A DNA stretch of 5,887 nt, taken from the NCBI GenBank assembly GCA_027023175.1, contig JALVWW010000332.1, positions 1 through 5,887 of the forward strand. The letters run 5' to 3'. Shown here one piece after another: positions 1 to 5,887 of this stretch (position 1 is its first letter; every line of letters starts with the position of its first letter). The notes beneath the pieces are model-generated. The model was given only the letters and a program-made list of their open reading frames with translations. It made no database searches and was not told where the DNA came from. This stretch comes from Campylobacterales bacterium. GTDB lineage: Bacteria; Campylobacterota; Campylobacteria; Campylobacterales; JALSKU01. A program made the position numbers and the translations under genes.

Positions 1-45
1 AATATCAATATCTATACTTTAGAACAAAAGGATGAAAGCAAATGA
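1..45 (+). CDS. hslV: HslV peptidase, 3' end only (last 14 codons)
   Basis: Reading frame 1 is open from the first base and ends with TGA at 43-45, giving the tail NINIYTLEQKDESK. HslV is the threonine peptidase of the HslVU (ClpQY) protease and forms a double hexameric ring in the cytoplasm. The 'I-Y-T' segment followed by a short polar tail resembles the C-terminus of HslV proteins, which end in a beta strand of the type 'ICIYTN...'. Position is the stronger argument: hslV normally lies directly upstream of hslU, and here its stop overlaps the hslU start as ATGA. The catalytic N-terminal threonine and the rest of the gene lie outside the window. The identity is therefore inferred from a very short tail plus synteny. 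Confidence 0.72.
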   Translation, partial: NINIYTLEQKDESK

Positions 46-1367
46 ATTTAACTCCAAAAGAGATAGTTTCATATCTTGATGAGTATATTATAGGTCAAAA
101 AGAGGCAAAAAAAGCTATAGCTATAGCTCTTAGAAATAGATACAGAAGGATGAAACTTCCAAAAGAGATGCAAGATGAGATAATGCCTAAAAATATCCTT
201 ATGATTGGATCTACCGGTGTCGGAAAAACTGAGATAGCAAGAAGACTGGCCAAAATGCTTAGTCTTCCGTTTGCAAAAGTGGAAGCTAGTAAATATACCG
301 AAGTCGGTTTTGTTGGGCGGGATGTGGAGTCTATGATAAGAGATTTGGTTTCAAACGCTATCAATCTTGTAAAAAGTGAACATAAAGAGAAAAATAAAGA
401 CTCAATAGAGAGCTACATAGAAAAAAAGATACTTGAAAAACTTTTACCTCCATTGCCAAAGGGGGCTACTGCCGAAAAAAAAGAGGATTATGAAAAGAGT
501 TACAACAGAATGCTTCAAAAGTTTAGAAATGGTGATCTTGATGATCTTAAAATAGAGCTTGAGATACAAAAAGGTTTTGGTGGCAGTGATGACAGTTCGC
601 TTCCCCCTGAAGTTATAAAGGTTCAAGAGTCTTTTATAAAAATACTCGGTAGCGGTAGAGAAAAGATAAAAAAAGAGGTATCTGTAAAAGAGGCAAAAGA
701 GATACTTAAAAATGAAGCAAGTGAAACACTTTTGGATATGGATCTGGTAAAAAGTGAAGCTTTAAAAAGAGTAGAAAACGGCGGGATTGTTTTTATAGAC
801 GAGATAGACAAGATTGCTGTAAGCCAAAAAAATAACTCCAGACAAGATCCAAGCAAAGAGGGAGTTCAAAGAGACCTTTTGCCTATCGTTGAAGGAAGTA
901 GTATCAATACAAAATATGGAGTGGTTAAAAGTGATCATATACTTTTTATCGCTGCAGGTGCATTTCATTTGACAAAGCCTAGTGATTTAATACCGGAGCT
1001 TCAGGGAAGATTTCCTTTGAGAGTTGAGCTTAGCTCACTTGATGAGGATGTGCTTTATCAAATACTAACAAAGCCAAAAAATTCACTTCTTAGACAGTAT
1101 GAAGCACTTTTAAGTACCGAAGAAGTTGAGCTTAAGTTTGATGATGAGGCTATAAGAGCAATGGCAAGAATATCACACATAACCAATGAAAAAACTGAAG
1201 ATATAGGTGCCAGGAGACTTCATACTGTTATAGAAAGAGTTTTGGAAGAGATAAGCTTTGATGCGGATGAACATAAGGGAGAGACTATAATAGTTACTAA
1301 AGAGATGGTGCATAAAAAACTTGATGAAGTTATAGAAGATGAAGAAGTTTCAAGGTACATTCTGTGA
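42..1367 (+). CDS. hslU: HslU, AAA+ ATPase subunit of the HslVU (ClpYQ) protease
   Basis: HslU is the hexameric cytoplasmic unfoldase that feeds substrates into the HslV peptidase using ATP. The 441-residue length is normal for the family. Visible motifs in order are: N-terminal 'TPKEIVSYLDEYIIGQ' (4-19); Walker A GSTGVGKT (56-63), with Ser where many homologues have Pro; pore loop GFVG (89-92), the Phe variant of GYVG; the intermediate (I) domain at about 105-245, charged and variable as usual; Walker B FIDE (251-254); sensor 1 around FIAAGAFH (303-310); the arginine finger in LQGRFPLR (R323); sensor 2 in GARRLHTVIE (389-398); and the C-terminal VSRYIL, the tail that docks into pockets on HslV. 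The ATG at 42 has an AAAGGA ribosome site at 27-32 and overlaps the upstream hslV stop. The gene's own stop overlaps the next start, so translation of hslV, hslU and era is probably coupled. Confidence 0.98.
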   Translation: MNLTPKEIVSYLDEYIIGQKEAKKAIAIALRNRYRRMKLPKEMQDEIMPKNILMIGSTGVGKTEIARRLAKMLSLPFAKVEASKYTEVGFVGRDVESMIRDLVSNAINLVKSEHKEKNKDSIESYIEKKILEKLLPPLPKGATAEKKEDYEKSYNRMLQKFRNGDLDDLKIELEIQKGFGGSDDSSLPPEVIKVQESFIKILGSGREKIKKEVSVKEAKEILKNEASETLLDMDLVKSEALKRVENGGIVFIDEIDKIAVSQKNNSRQDPSKEGVQRDLLPIVEGSSINTKYGVVKSDHILFIAAGAFHLTKPSDLIPELQGRFPLRVELSSLDEDVLYQILTKPKNSLLRQYEALLSTEEVELKFDDEAIRAMARISHITNEKTEDIGARRLHTVIERVLEEISFDADEHKGETIIVTKEMVHKKLDEVIEDEEVSRYIL

Positions 1368-2260
1368 GTGATATAGAAACCAAAGCAGGTTTTGTCTCAG
1401 TCGTAGGTAGACCAAACAGCGGCAAAAGCTCACTTTTAAACTGGCTTATAGGAGAAAAACTGGCACTTGTATCACACAAAGCTAATGCAACCAGAAAAAG
1501 AATGAATTTTATAGTGATGCATAAAAATACTCAGATAATTTTCATAGATACTCCAGGAATTCATCAAAAAGAGAGACTTTTAAATCAATTTATGCTCGAA
1601 GAGGCTTTGAAAGCTATAGGGGATTGTGATCTTGTTTTATTTTTAGCTTCCGTAAAAGACAGTATCCAAGAGTATGAGAATTTTTTGAAACTAAATAAAA
1701 AAAAGACTCCACATATAGTGCTTTTAACCAAAATGGATCTTGTAAGCAAAAATGAACTACTTAAAAAGATAGCCCAGTATCATAAATATCAAGAGAGTTA
1801 CAAAGAGTTGGTCCCGATATCCATAAAAAAAGGAACAAAACAGAGTGAGCTGTTGGATATCATTTCCAAATATATTCCAAATCACCCCTATCTGTACAAC
1901 CCGGAGCTTTTAACTACTGAAAACTTAAAAGAGATATACAAAGAGTATATCAGAGAAGCACTTTTTAACAACCTTAGCGACGAAATACCATATCTTAGCG
2001 ATGTAGTCGTGGAAAAAGTGGAAGAGGGTAAAGATTTGGAGAAAATTTATGCCAATATAATAACTGAGAAAAAATCACAAAAAGGTATGATAATAGGTAA
2101 GGGGGGAAGTGCCATAAAAAGAATAGGAACAGAGGCTAGAAAAAATATAGAAAACTTAAGTGGAAAAAAGGTATTTTTAAAGCTTGAAGTAATTGTAAAG
2201 CCCGGTTGGAGCAAAGATAAGAAAGCTTTAGCTGATTTGGGCTATAGGGTAGAAAAGTAG
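1364..2260 (+). CDS. era: GTPase Era, 16S rRNA/30S ribosome assembly factor
   Basis: Era binds the 3' end of 16S rRNA and helps 30S subunit maturation, linking it to cell growth. The 298-residue protein has the full two-domain layout. In the GTPase domain, G1 is GRPNSGKS (15-22), the switch I threonine is T43 in NATRKRM, G3 is DTPG (62-65), G4 is TKMD (122-125) and G5 lies around PISIKKG (151-157). The linker carries YIREALFNNLSDEIPY (195-210). The C-terminal KH domain has the RNA-binding GKGG loop (245-248) followed by IKRIG, and ends with the typical PGWSKD and ALADLGY segments. G4 has Thr in place of the usual Asn, and G5 has Ile in place of the usual Ala. The start is GTG, overlapping the hslU stop as GTGA, with AAGG at 1352-1355 as ribosome site. 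It is the last gene of the housekeeping block. Confidence 0.97.
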   Translation: MSDIETKAGFVSVVGRPNSGKSSLLNWLIGEKLALVSHKANATRKRMNFIVMHKNTQIIFIDTPGIHQKERLLNQFMLEEALKAIGDCDLVLFLASVKDSIQEYENFLKLNKKKTPHIVLLTKMDLVSKNELLKKIAQYHKYQESYKELVPISIKKGTKQSELLDIISKYIPNHPYLYNPELLTTENLKEIYKEYIREALFNNLSDEIPYLSDVVVEKVEEGKDLEKIYANIITEKKSQKGMIIGKGGSAIKRIGTEARKNIENLSGKKVFLKLEVIVKPGWSKDKKALADLGYRVEK

Positions 2261-2344
2261 TATTGCAGTTAGCAAATATTGCTATATAGCGATAAATAAA
2301 GGTTGGATTAAGCTAAAAATATATAAAATACATATTATGTAAAA
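2261..2344 (+). promoter_or_regulatory. Intergenic gap with possible promoter for the pilus/secretion genes
   Basis: This is the only real non-coding stretch in the window. TTGGAT (2303-2308) could serve as a weak -35. The AT-rich run after it contains TATAAA (2322-2327) and TATTAT (2333-2338) as -10-like hexamers, but neither sits at the ideal 17-base spacing from TTGGAT (13 and 24 bases). Campylobacterota vegetative promoters often lack a recognisable -35, so a -10-only promoter is possible. Transcription from either hexamer would give a very short leader before the ATG at 2357. No GC-rich hairpin followed by a T-run is present, so I see no intrinsic terminator after era and read-through from the upstream operon is possible. 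This is inference; AT-rich DNA gives such hexamers by chance. Confidence 0.3.
2270..2290. repeat. Two overlapping small palindromes after era
   Basis: TAGCAA (2270-2275) and TTGCTA (2279-2284) form a perfect 6-bp inverted repeat around a 3-base centre. Directly overlapping it, GCTATATAGC (2281-2290) is a perfect 10-bp palindrome. The hexamer TATTGC also occurs twice as a direct repeat (2261-2266 and 2277-2282). Together they could be an operator-like site or a weak mRNA hairpin behind era. The stems are short and AT-rich and no T-run follows, so a terminator role is unlikely. Function is unknown; chance occurrence in AT-rich DNA cannot be excluded. Confidence 0.35.
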
Positions 2345-2346
2345 AT

Positions 2347-2352
2347 GGATGG
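2347..2352 (+). promoter_or_regulatory. Ribosome binding site deciding the start at 2357
   Basis: GGATGG lies 4 bases before the ATG at 2357 and overlaps an in-frame ATG at 2345. Nothing purine-rich with GG precedes 2345, where the leader is an A/T mix. The second ATG is therefore the more likely start, which removes four residues (MDGN) from the longest reading. Confidence 0.5.
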
Positions 2353-2356
2353 CAAT

Positions 2357-3910
2357 ATGGCAAAGAAACAAGCTGATAAAACAAAACGCTATAACTCTAT
2401 CATTACGATAGATCCGACTACCAGAAAGTCATATAAGTTTCAAAACAATGAGATAAAACTAAACAAGCTTTCTGGATTTAAAAAAGAAAACTTTTATATA
2501 TCTATACTAAGCTCAAAACACCTCATAACAGATTCTATTGAAATAAGTAGAAATATAACTGATGAATATTTAGAAAGTGCCATTGATATTCAGGTTTATG
2601 ATGAATTAAATTTTGACCCAGCAGTTCAATATACCATTTTTTACAAAGAGTTCTTCGGCTTTGAAAACAGCAATAAAAGAAAATTTAATATATTTGCCAT
2701 TGAAACTAACAAAATCGAAGAAGAGTTTAAAGAGGTAGTAAAAAAGATAAAGTATATAGACTATATCTTGCCCGAATCTCTTCTTATTAAATCCATCTAC
2801 AATAAAAATCTCCTTGAAAAAGACAGTGTTGACTGTTTTTTATATTTTAAAAAGAGTGACGCATTTTTAGCTATTTATGCTGACGGAGAGTATATATATT
2901 CAAAGTCGTTAAACTATTCACTTGAAAGAATGCATGAAAAGTTTTGTGAAATTTCAGGAGAGAGTTATCAGTACGAGGATTTTACAAACTTTATACTGAC
3001 AGGTCATTCCGCAAATATCTCCGAAGAAAACCAAAGACTTATCATAAAACTTTATAAAGAGATGTTTGTATATATCAACGATATTATATTTTATGCCAAA
3101 AGAGCATATATGGTAGAAAATATAAACCGCATATATATAAACTCAAGCATAGGTGTATTTAAAAATATAGACAGATATATAAGAACTTATATAGATATAG
3201 AGCCTCATGAACTTAATTTTATAATAGCAAAAAATGCAAAGGAAGTTCAAAACGAACAATTGCACAATCTTATGATTCTTTCTGCAATGGATTATATAGA
3301 GGAGCCGGATGACTCTTTGAATTTTTCCATTTTTAAAAGACCGCCACCTTTTAGACAAAGACCTACGGGAAAAATATTTTATGTGCTTATATTATCGTTA
3401 TTAGTTTCTCTTCTTTATCCTGCTTATGAGTTTGGTTATGCATACTTTATAAAACTAAAACTTGAAAATTTAAAAACTAAGGAGCATCAGCTTTATATTG
3501 AGGCAAATAATATAAAAAGTCAGCTGACAAGACTTGAAAAAGAGCAAAAATTAGTTCAAGACAAACTTAATAAAGAATTTTTAAAATTAAGCTTTAGAGA
3601 AAAACTTATAAATCAAATATATTCTAAAAAGATTCACTATCCTATGAAAATAGAATTGCTTGTTGAGATATTTAAAAAAATTAATAAATACAAATCAAAA
3701 ATATATAATGTAAAAATAGAAAATACTAAAGACAATAAGATGTCTATGACCCTATCGGTTTTTAGTAGAAGTGGTAAAAATATTACCGAACTCATTAGAG
3801 CTTTAACACAAATGAAAAAGTATAGTGTAAGCACTAAAGAGATAAAGAAAGATAAGAAAAAAAGAATATATTTAAGCGATATTAAGGTAGTTTTAAATGG
3901 CAACATCTGA
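2357..3910 (+). CDS. GspL/MshI-like inner-membrane protein (PilM-like and PilN-like parts joined)
   Basis: This probably forms the inner-membrane alignment platform of a type IV pilus, type II secretion or DNA-uptake machine. The 517 residues (521 from the alternative ATG at 2345) divide into three parts. Residues 1 to about 335 are cytoplasmic, with alternating beta/alpha patterns reminiscent of the actin-like fold of PilM and GspL. About 340-365 is one strongly hydrophobic membrane helix (IFYVLILSLLVSLLYPAYEF), preceded by the basic KRPPPFRQRP. Then come a charged coiled coil (about 366-415) and a periplasmic domain (about 426-517) with the alpha/beta pattern of PilN and GspL C-termini. The sites where PilM-type proteins bind ATP look degenerate: the first strand reads IITIDPTTRKS without a glycine-rich loop, and no DxGGxTT-like loop is seen. 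It overlaps the next gene by 14 bases. The assignment rests on architecture and gene order, not on recognised close homologues, so the exact family (MshI, GspL or a PilM-PilN fusion) is open. Confidence 0.72.
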   Translation: MAKKQADKTKRYNSIITIDPTTRKSYKFQNNEIKLNKLSGFKKENFYISILSSKHLITDSIEISRNITDEYLESAIDIQVYDELNFDPAVQYTIFYKEFFGFENSNKRKFNIFAIETNKIEEEFKEVVKKIKYIDYILPESLLIKSIYNKNLLEKDSVDCFLYFKKSDAFLAIYADGEYIYSKSLNYSLERMHEKFCEISGESYQYEDFTNFILTGHSANISEENQRLIIKLYKEMFVYINDIIFYAKRAYMVENINRIYINSSIGVFKNIDRYIRTYIDIEPHELNFIIAKNAKEVQNEQLHNLMILSAMDYIEEPDDSLNFSIFKRPPPFRQRPTGKIFYVLILSLLVSLLYPAYEFGYAYFIKLKLENLKTKEHQLYIEANNIKSQLTRLEKEQKLVQDKLNKEFLKLSFREKLINQIYSKKIHYPMKIELLVEIFKKINKYKSKIYNVKIENTKDNKMSMTLSVFSRSGKNITELIRALTQMKKYSVSTKEIKKDKKKRIYLSDIKVVLNGNI

Positions 3911-4544
3911 TAAATTATTTGAAAAGATAGACTTAGCACTAAAAGATAAAAAAAGCAGTGAACTTACTATAATATACGCAGGTGTATTTATCATTATTGC
4001 AACGGTAGTGTATCTTTATGTTTTACCTGTAAGTGAAAATATACTAAAACAAACAAAAAAAGAGTTGAAAGTTATGAAGACAAAAATTGCCAAAGAGCAA
4101 AATTACATAAACTCAAAAACTGTAAATGGTGATAAATTTTATTATATTAAAAAAGCAAAACAGAAGATAAAGCTTGCAAAAGATAAACTTCAAGCTACAA
4201 TCTTTGCAAATGGTTATATAGATACAAAATTAAGAGAATTGTCATATTTGCTTTATAATGATGTAAATTGGGCTAATTTTATTAATGATATAACAAAAAA
4301 TGCCAATAAATATAATGTTAATATAAATTTTATAAAAAATCAGTTTAATGAATTAAATTATAAAAAGGTTGAACAAGCTTTGGATGTAGAAGTAGATGCA
4401 AATGGAAACTTCAATAATCTTATAAAATTTATCAACTCTATCGAAGAGAGCAATTTGGTTGTAGATGTACATAGCTTGACAATGGATATCAAAAAAACTA
4501 TCCATGTCAACTTTAAAATAGCAGTATGGGGGATAAAATATTGA
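3897..4544 (+). CDS. PilO/GspM/MshJ-like inner-membrane alignment protein
   Basis: This 215-residue protein has the classic PilO layout: a short cytoplasmic N-terminus, one membrane helix at about 24-43 (TIIYAGVFIIIATVVYLYVL), a Lys-rich coiled coil at about 45-100, and a periplasmic domain at about 115-215. The end of that domain (ANGNFNNLIKFINSIEES, then VVDVHSLTM and a final hydrophobic strand) matches the ferredoxin-like fold pattern of PilO and MshJ, where 'G-x-F/Y-xx-L-xx-F' begins the last helix. PilO-type proteins pair with PilN-type partners, here encoded just upstream. The ATG at 3897 has AAGG at 3884-3887 and lies inside the end of the preceding gene (14-base overlap), suggesting coupled synthesis of the two partners. 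The coding sequence is very AT-rich: bases 4261-4380 hold only 20 G/C out of 120. Family placement is by layout and context. Confidence 0.75.
   Translation: MATSDKLFEKIDLALKDKKSSELTIIYAGVFIIIATVVYLYVLPVSENILKQTKKELKVMKTKIAKEQNYINSKTVNGDKFYYIKKAKQKIKLAKDKLQATIFANGYIDTKLRELSYLLYNDVNWANFINDITKNANKYNVNINFIKNQFNELNYKKVEQALDVEVDANGNFNNLIKFINSIEESNLVVDVHSLTMDIKKTIHVNFKIAVWGIKY
4528..4532 (+). promoter_or_regulatory. Ribosome binding site supporting a TTG start at 4541
   Basis: A GGGGG run followed by A lies 8 bases before TTG at 4541. The competing ATG at 4526 overlaps this run and has no purine-rich site upstream (AAAATAGCAGT). Starting at TTG gives a clean signal peptide beginning MKKLLLL and a 4-base TTGA overlap with the preceding stop, like the ATGA and GTGA overlaps earlier in the window. 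Confidence 0.5.
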
Positions 4545-4987
4545 AAAAATTACTCCTTTTAGCCGCATTTGCAGTATTGTTTGTCCAAGCTGCCGTTGAA
4601 AGTAAAATTGAAAGCAAAATCAGCATAAACAATGAAGTAAATGTACAAAAATATGATACAATATTTGAGCAGATAAGCAAAAAAAGAGTAGGCCCCAGCG
4701 ACAAGGAGCTCAGCAGGGTTGTTACACCTTTTGTTGATAGAACTGTTTTAAAAATTATAAAAGATAAGAATATTACAAAACCAAAGCCGATAGTTTTGAA
4801 ACTGTATGGTATTTTTGACGATAAGGCCAATATTAATAAAAAATGGTATAAAATTAGATCCAAAGTTTATAGTTATAGATTGGTAAAGATAAAAAACAGC
4901 AGTGTGATACTAAAACGAAAGAGAAAAAAACTAGAACTATTTTTAAGGAAAAAAAATGATAAGATTCAAATTACTAAAAACTTTTAA
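4541..4987 (+). CDS. Small exported protein, PilP/GspC/MshK-like periplasmic connector (tentative)
   Basis: Starting from TTG the product has 148 residues (153 from ATG at 4526). It opens with a signal peptide, MKKLLLLAAFAVLFVQA, with probable cleavage after VQA at residue 17; no lipobox cysteine is present. A charged, probably flexible region follows to about residue 75. The C-terminal part (about 84-137) has the order LKLYGIFDDKANINKKWYKI, then a short strand VYSYRLVKIK, then SSVILKRKRKKLELFL. This resembles the small beta domain of PilP, GspC (HR region) and MshK: 'L-x-G-I', a residue pair setting out a bound ligand loop, then 'V-x-L' and a final hydrophobic strand. Such proteins link the inner-membrane platform to the secretin. 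Position between a PilO-like gene and the secretin is exactly where mshK or pilP lies. It overlaps the secretin gene by 32 bases. Sequence similarity alone would not settle the family. Confidence 0.6.
   Translation: MKKLLLLAAFAVLFVQAAVESKIESKISINNEVNVQKYDTIFEQISKKRVGPSDKELSRVVTPFVDRTVLKIIKDKNITKPKPIVLKLYGIFDDKANINKKWYKIRSKVYSYRLVKIKNSSVILKRKRKKLELFLRKKNDKIQITKNF
4945..4950 (+). promoter_or_regulatory. Ribosome binding site of the secretin gene
   Basis: AAGGAA sits 5 bases before the ATG at 4956, inside the coding region of the preceding gene. It is the best ribosome site in this part of the window and fixes the secretin start although the gene begins 32 bases before its neighbour ends. Confidence 0.7.
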
Positions 4988-5887
4988 TATAACACTCTTT
5001 ATTGTCTTAAGCTTGCTTGTTTTTGAAAATAGTCTAAAAGCTGACAACAGTTGCAAGTACAGAGCATTTAATATAAAAGTTCTTGACGATATTACAACAA
5101 ACGAACTGCTTACCCAGTTAAGTCTGGAGTGTAATTTTAGTATTTTGGTAAAAGACAAAGTTGCAAAAGAACAAATCAATGAAAAATTAAACGGTATCAA
5201 TATAAACAGTATGTCTTTGCAAGAGATTTTTGATATTTTATTAAAAGATAATAATCTTTACTACACATTTGAAGATGGAGTACTTAAAATTTCAGGTATA
5301 AATACCAAGACATTTAAAATAGACTATATAACTTCAGACAGGACTGGAAAAGCAGTTCTCAATGCTTCAGTACAATCTTCAAACTCTGATACAGGAAGTA
5401 ATGCTGCAACTGATGAAAACCAAATAACAACAAGTGAATCATTTAATTTTTGGAAAGATCTTTCAAAAGAGATCCTCTCTATTGCAAATGCCGGAAGTGA
5501 GAAGTATGTGGTAAAAGATCCTGTTGTCAACCAAAATGCCGGACTCATAACTGTAACAGGAACAAAGCAGCAACTTGATCGTATAGGCAAATACCTTGAC
5601 AGTATCAAAAAAAGGCTTGACAAAGAAGTTTTGATAGATGTATCAATCATATCAGTCATTCTTGATAAAACTCATTCAAGTGGTGTTGACTGGACACAGT
5701 TTGCGTTGGCTATAAACAATCCTACAGGAACAAATGTACCTACTTTAGATGGTGCCAGTGTAGGAACAAATACCGCTACTTTAACTGCTACCGGTGACCA
5801 ATTGCTTCATATGGGATGGAATAATGCATTTAGTTTTACAAATACCATATCTTTCACTATGAATGGTTTATTGAATTTTTTAAAAAC
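4956..5887 (+). CDS. mshL: MshL/PilQ-type secretin, N-terminal part; runs off the right edge
   Basis: The frame from ATG 4956 stays open to the window end (310 codons and 2 bases, no stop), so the gene is partial only because the window ends. Secretins form the outer-membrane ring through which pili or substrates pass. Residues 1-29 are a signal peptide with probable cleavage after LKA; there is no lipobox. Residues about 36-113 fit the N0/STN domain, ending NSMSLQEIFDILLKDNN...YYTFEDGVLKIS. Next comes FKIDYITSDRTGKA (120-133), which resembles the 'DYL..KR.G' strand of MshL proteins, a Ser/Thr/Asn-rich linker (137-162) and FWKDLSKEILSI (165-176). An N1-like domain follows (VVNQNAGLITVTGT, 190-203, then a helix with QLDRIGKYLDSI). 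The start of the secretin barrel domain is seen in EVLIDVSIISVILDKTHSSGVDW (224-246). C33 and C59 flank the first half of N0 and could form a disulfide. The match is to MshL more than to PilQ or GspD, judged by eye. Confidence 0.88.
   Translation, partial: MIRFKLLKTFNITLFIVLSLLVFENSLKADNSCKYRAFNIKVLDDITTNELLTQLSLECNFSILVKDKVAKEQINEKLNGININSMSLQEIFDILLKDNNLYYTFEDGVLKISGINTKTFKIDYITSDRTGKAVLNASVQSSNSDTGSNAATDENQITTSESFNFWKDLSKEILSIANAGSEKYVVKDPVVNQNAGLITVTGTKQQLDRIGKYLDSIKKRLDKEVLIDVSIISVILDKTHSSGVDWTQFALAINNPTGTNVPTLDGASVGTNTATLTATGDQLLHMGWNNAFSFTNTISFTMNGLLNFLK

Noticed and set aside
113..128. A perfect 16-bp palindrome, AGCTATAGCTATAGCT, inside hslU.
   Set aside because: It encodes the conserved AIAIAL helix start of HslU with repeated GCT-ATA codons; the palindrome is a by-product of codon choice and has no nearby promoter or gene boundary.
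95..968. Several minus-strand open frames of 60-89 codons opposite hslU.
   Set aside because: They lie wholly opposite a strongly conserved gene, show no ribosome sites or recognisable domains, and are low-complexity Leu/Ser/Phe-rich reverse readings.
1697..1704. An A8 run in era that might slip and cause phase variation.
   Set aside because: Such A-runs encode Lys residues in AT-rich genomes, and switching off Era, usually an important ribosome assembly factor, is implausible.
2303..2344. A terminator behind era.
   Set aside because: No GC-rich stem followed by a T-run is found; the short palindromes at 2270-2290 are AT-rich and followed by A-rich sequence.
4924..4956. A-rich runs at the connector/secretin junction as a possible phase-variable tract.
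   Set aside because: The runs are 6-7 bases and interrupted by GG of the ribosome site; too short for a convincing switch.
3143..5659. Minus-strand open frames of 71-116 codons opposite the pilus-like genes and the secretin.
   Set aside because: The forward frames have ribosome sites, membrane helices and domain patterns; the reverse products are hydrophobic mirror readings of Lys/Asn-rich codons. The forward secretin frame fully covers the last two.
1..5887. CRISPR arrays, tRNA/rRNA genes, insertion-sequence ends, toxin-antitoxin or defence genes.
   Set aside because: Coding sequence on the + strand fills nearly the whole window and no regularly spaced repeats, tRNA-like arms or transposase motifs are seen.

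Overview
The window comes from an AT-rich bacterial chromosome, most likely a member of the Campylobacterota (Epsilonproteobacteria; a Sulfurimonas/Sulfurovum-like organism is an inference from protein style, not a proof). Reasons are the hslV-hslU-era gene string with 4-base start/stop overlaps, the Lys/Ile/Asn-rich proteins with strong AGA/ATA codon use, and the MSHA-type secretin. All recognised genes are on the + strand, and almost no DNA is left non-coding.

Left half (1-2260), housekeeping: the last 14 codons of hslV (peptidase), complete hslU (AAA+ unfoldase partner of HslV) and complete era (ribosome-assembly GTPase). Each start overlaps the previous stop (ATGA at 42, GTGA at 1364), so the three look translationally coupled in one transcript.

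Junction (2261-2344): an 84-base gap, the only one in the window. It carries two overlapping small palindromes and an AT-rich stretch with -10-like hexamers. It has no convincing intrinsic terminator, so the downstream genes may be read both from the upstream operon and from a local promoter.

Right half (2357-5887), envelope machine: four overlapping genes in the order (1) a GspL/MshI-like protein that joins a cytoplasmic PilM-like part, one membrane helix and a periplasmic PilN-like part, (2) a PilO/GspM/MshJ-like membrane protein, (3) a small exported PilP/GspC/MshK-like protein, and (4) an MshL/PilQ-type secretin that runs off the right edge. This is the pilMNOPQ / mshIJKL layout: an inner-membrane alignment platform plus a periplasmic connector that link to an outer-membrane channel. 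The machine is therefore a type IV pilus, a type II secretion system or a DNA-uptake apparatus related to them. The motor ATPase, platform protein and pilins are not in the window and would be expected further right or elsewhere. The secretin is open to the window end with no stop codon.

I did not find CRISPR, tRNA, rRNA, insertion sequences or phage genes. The most interesting content is the poorly conserved alignment complex with its apparently inactivated actin-like domain, and the coupling of this surface machine to a housekeeping operon. I see no wholly unknown system.
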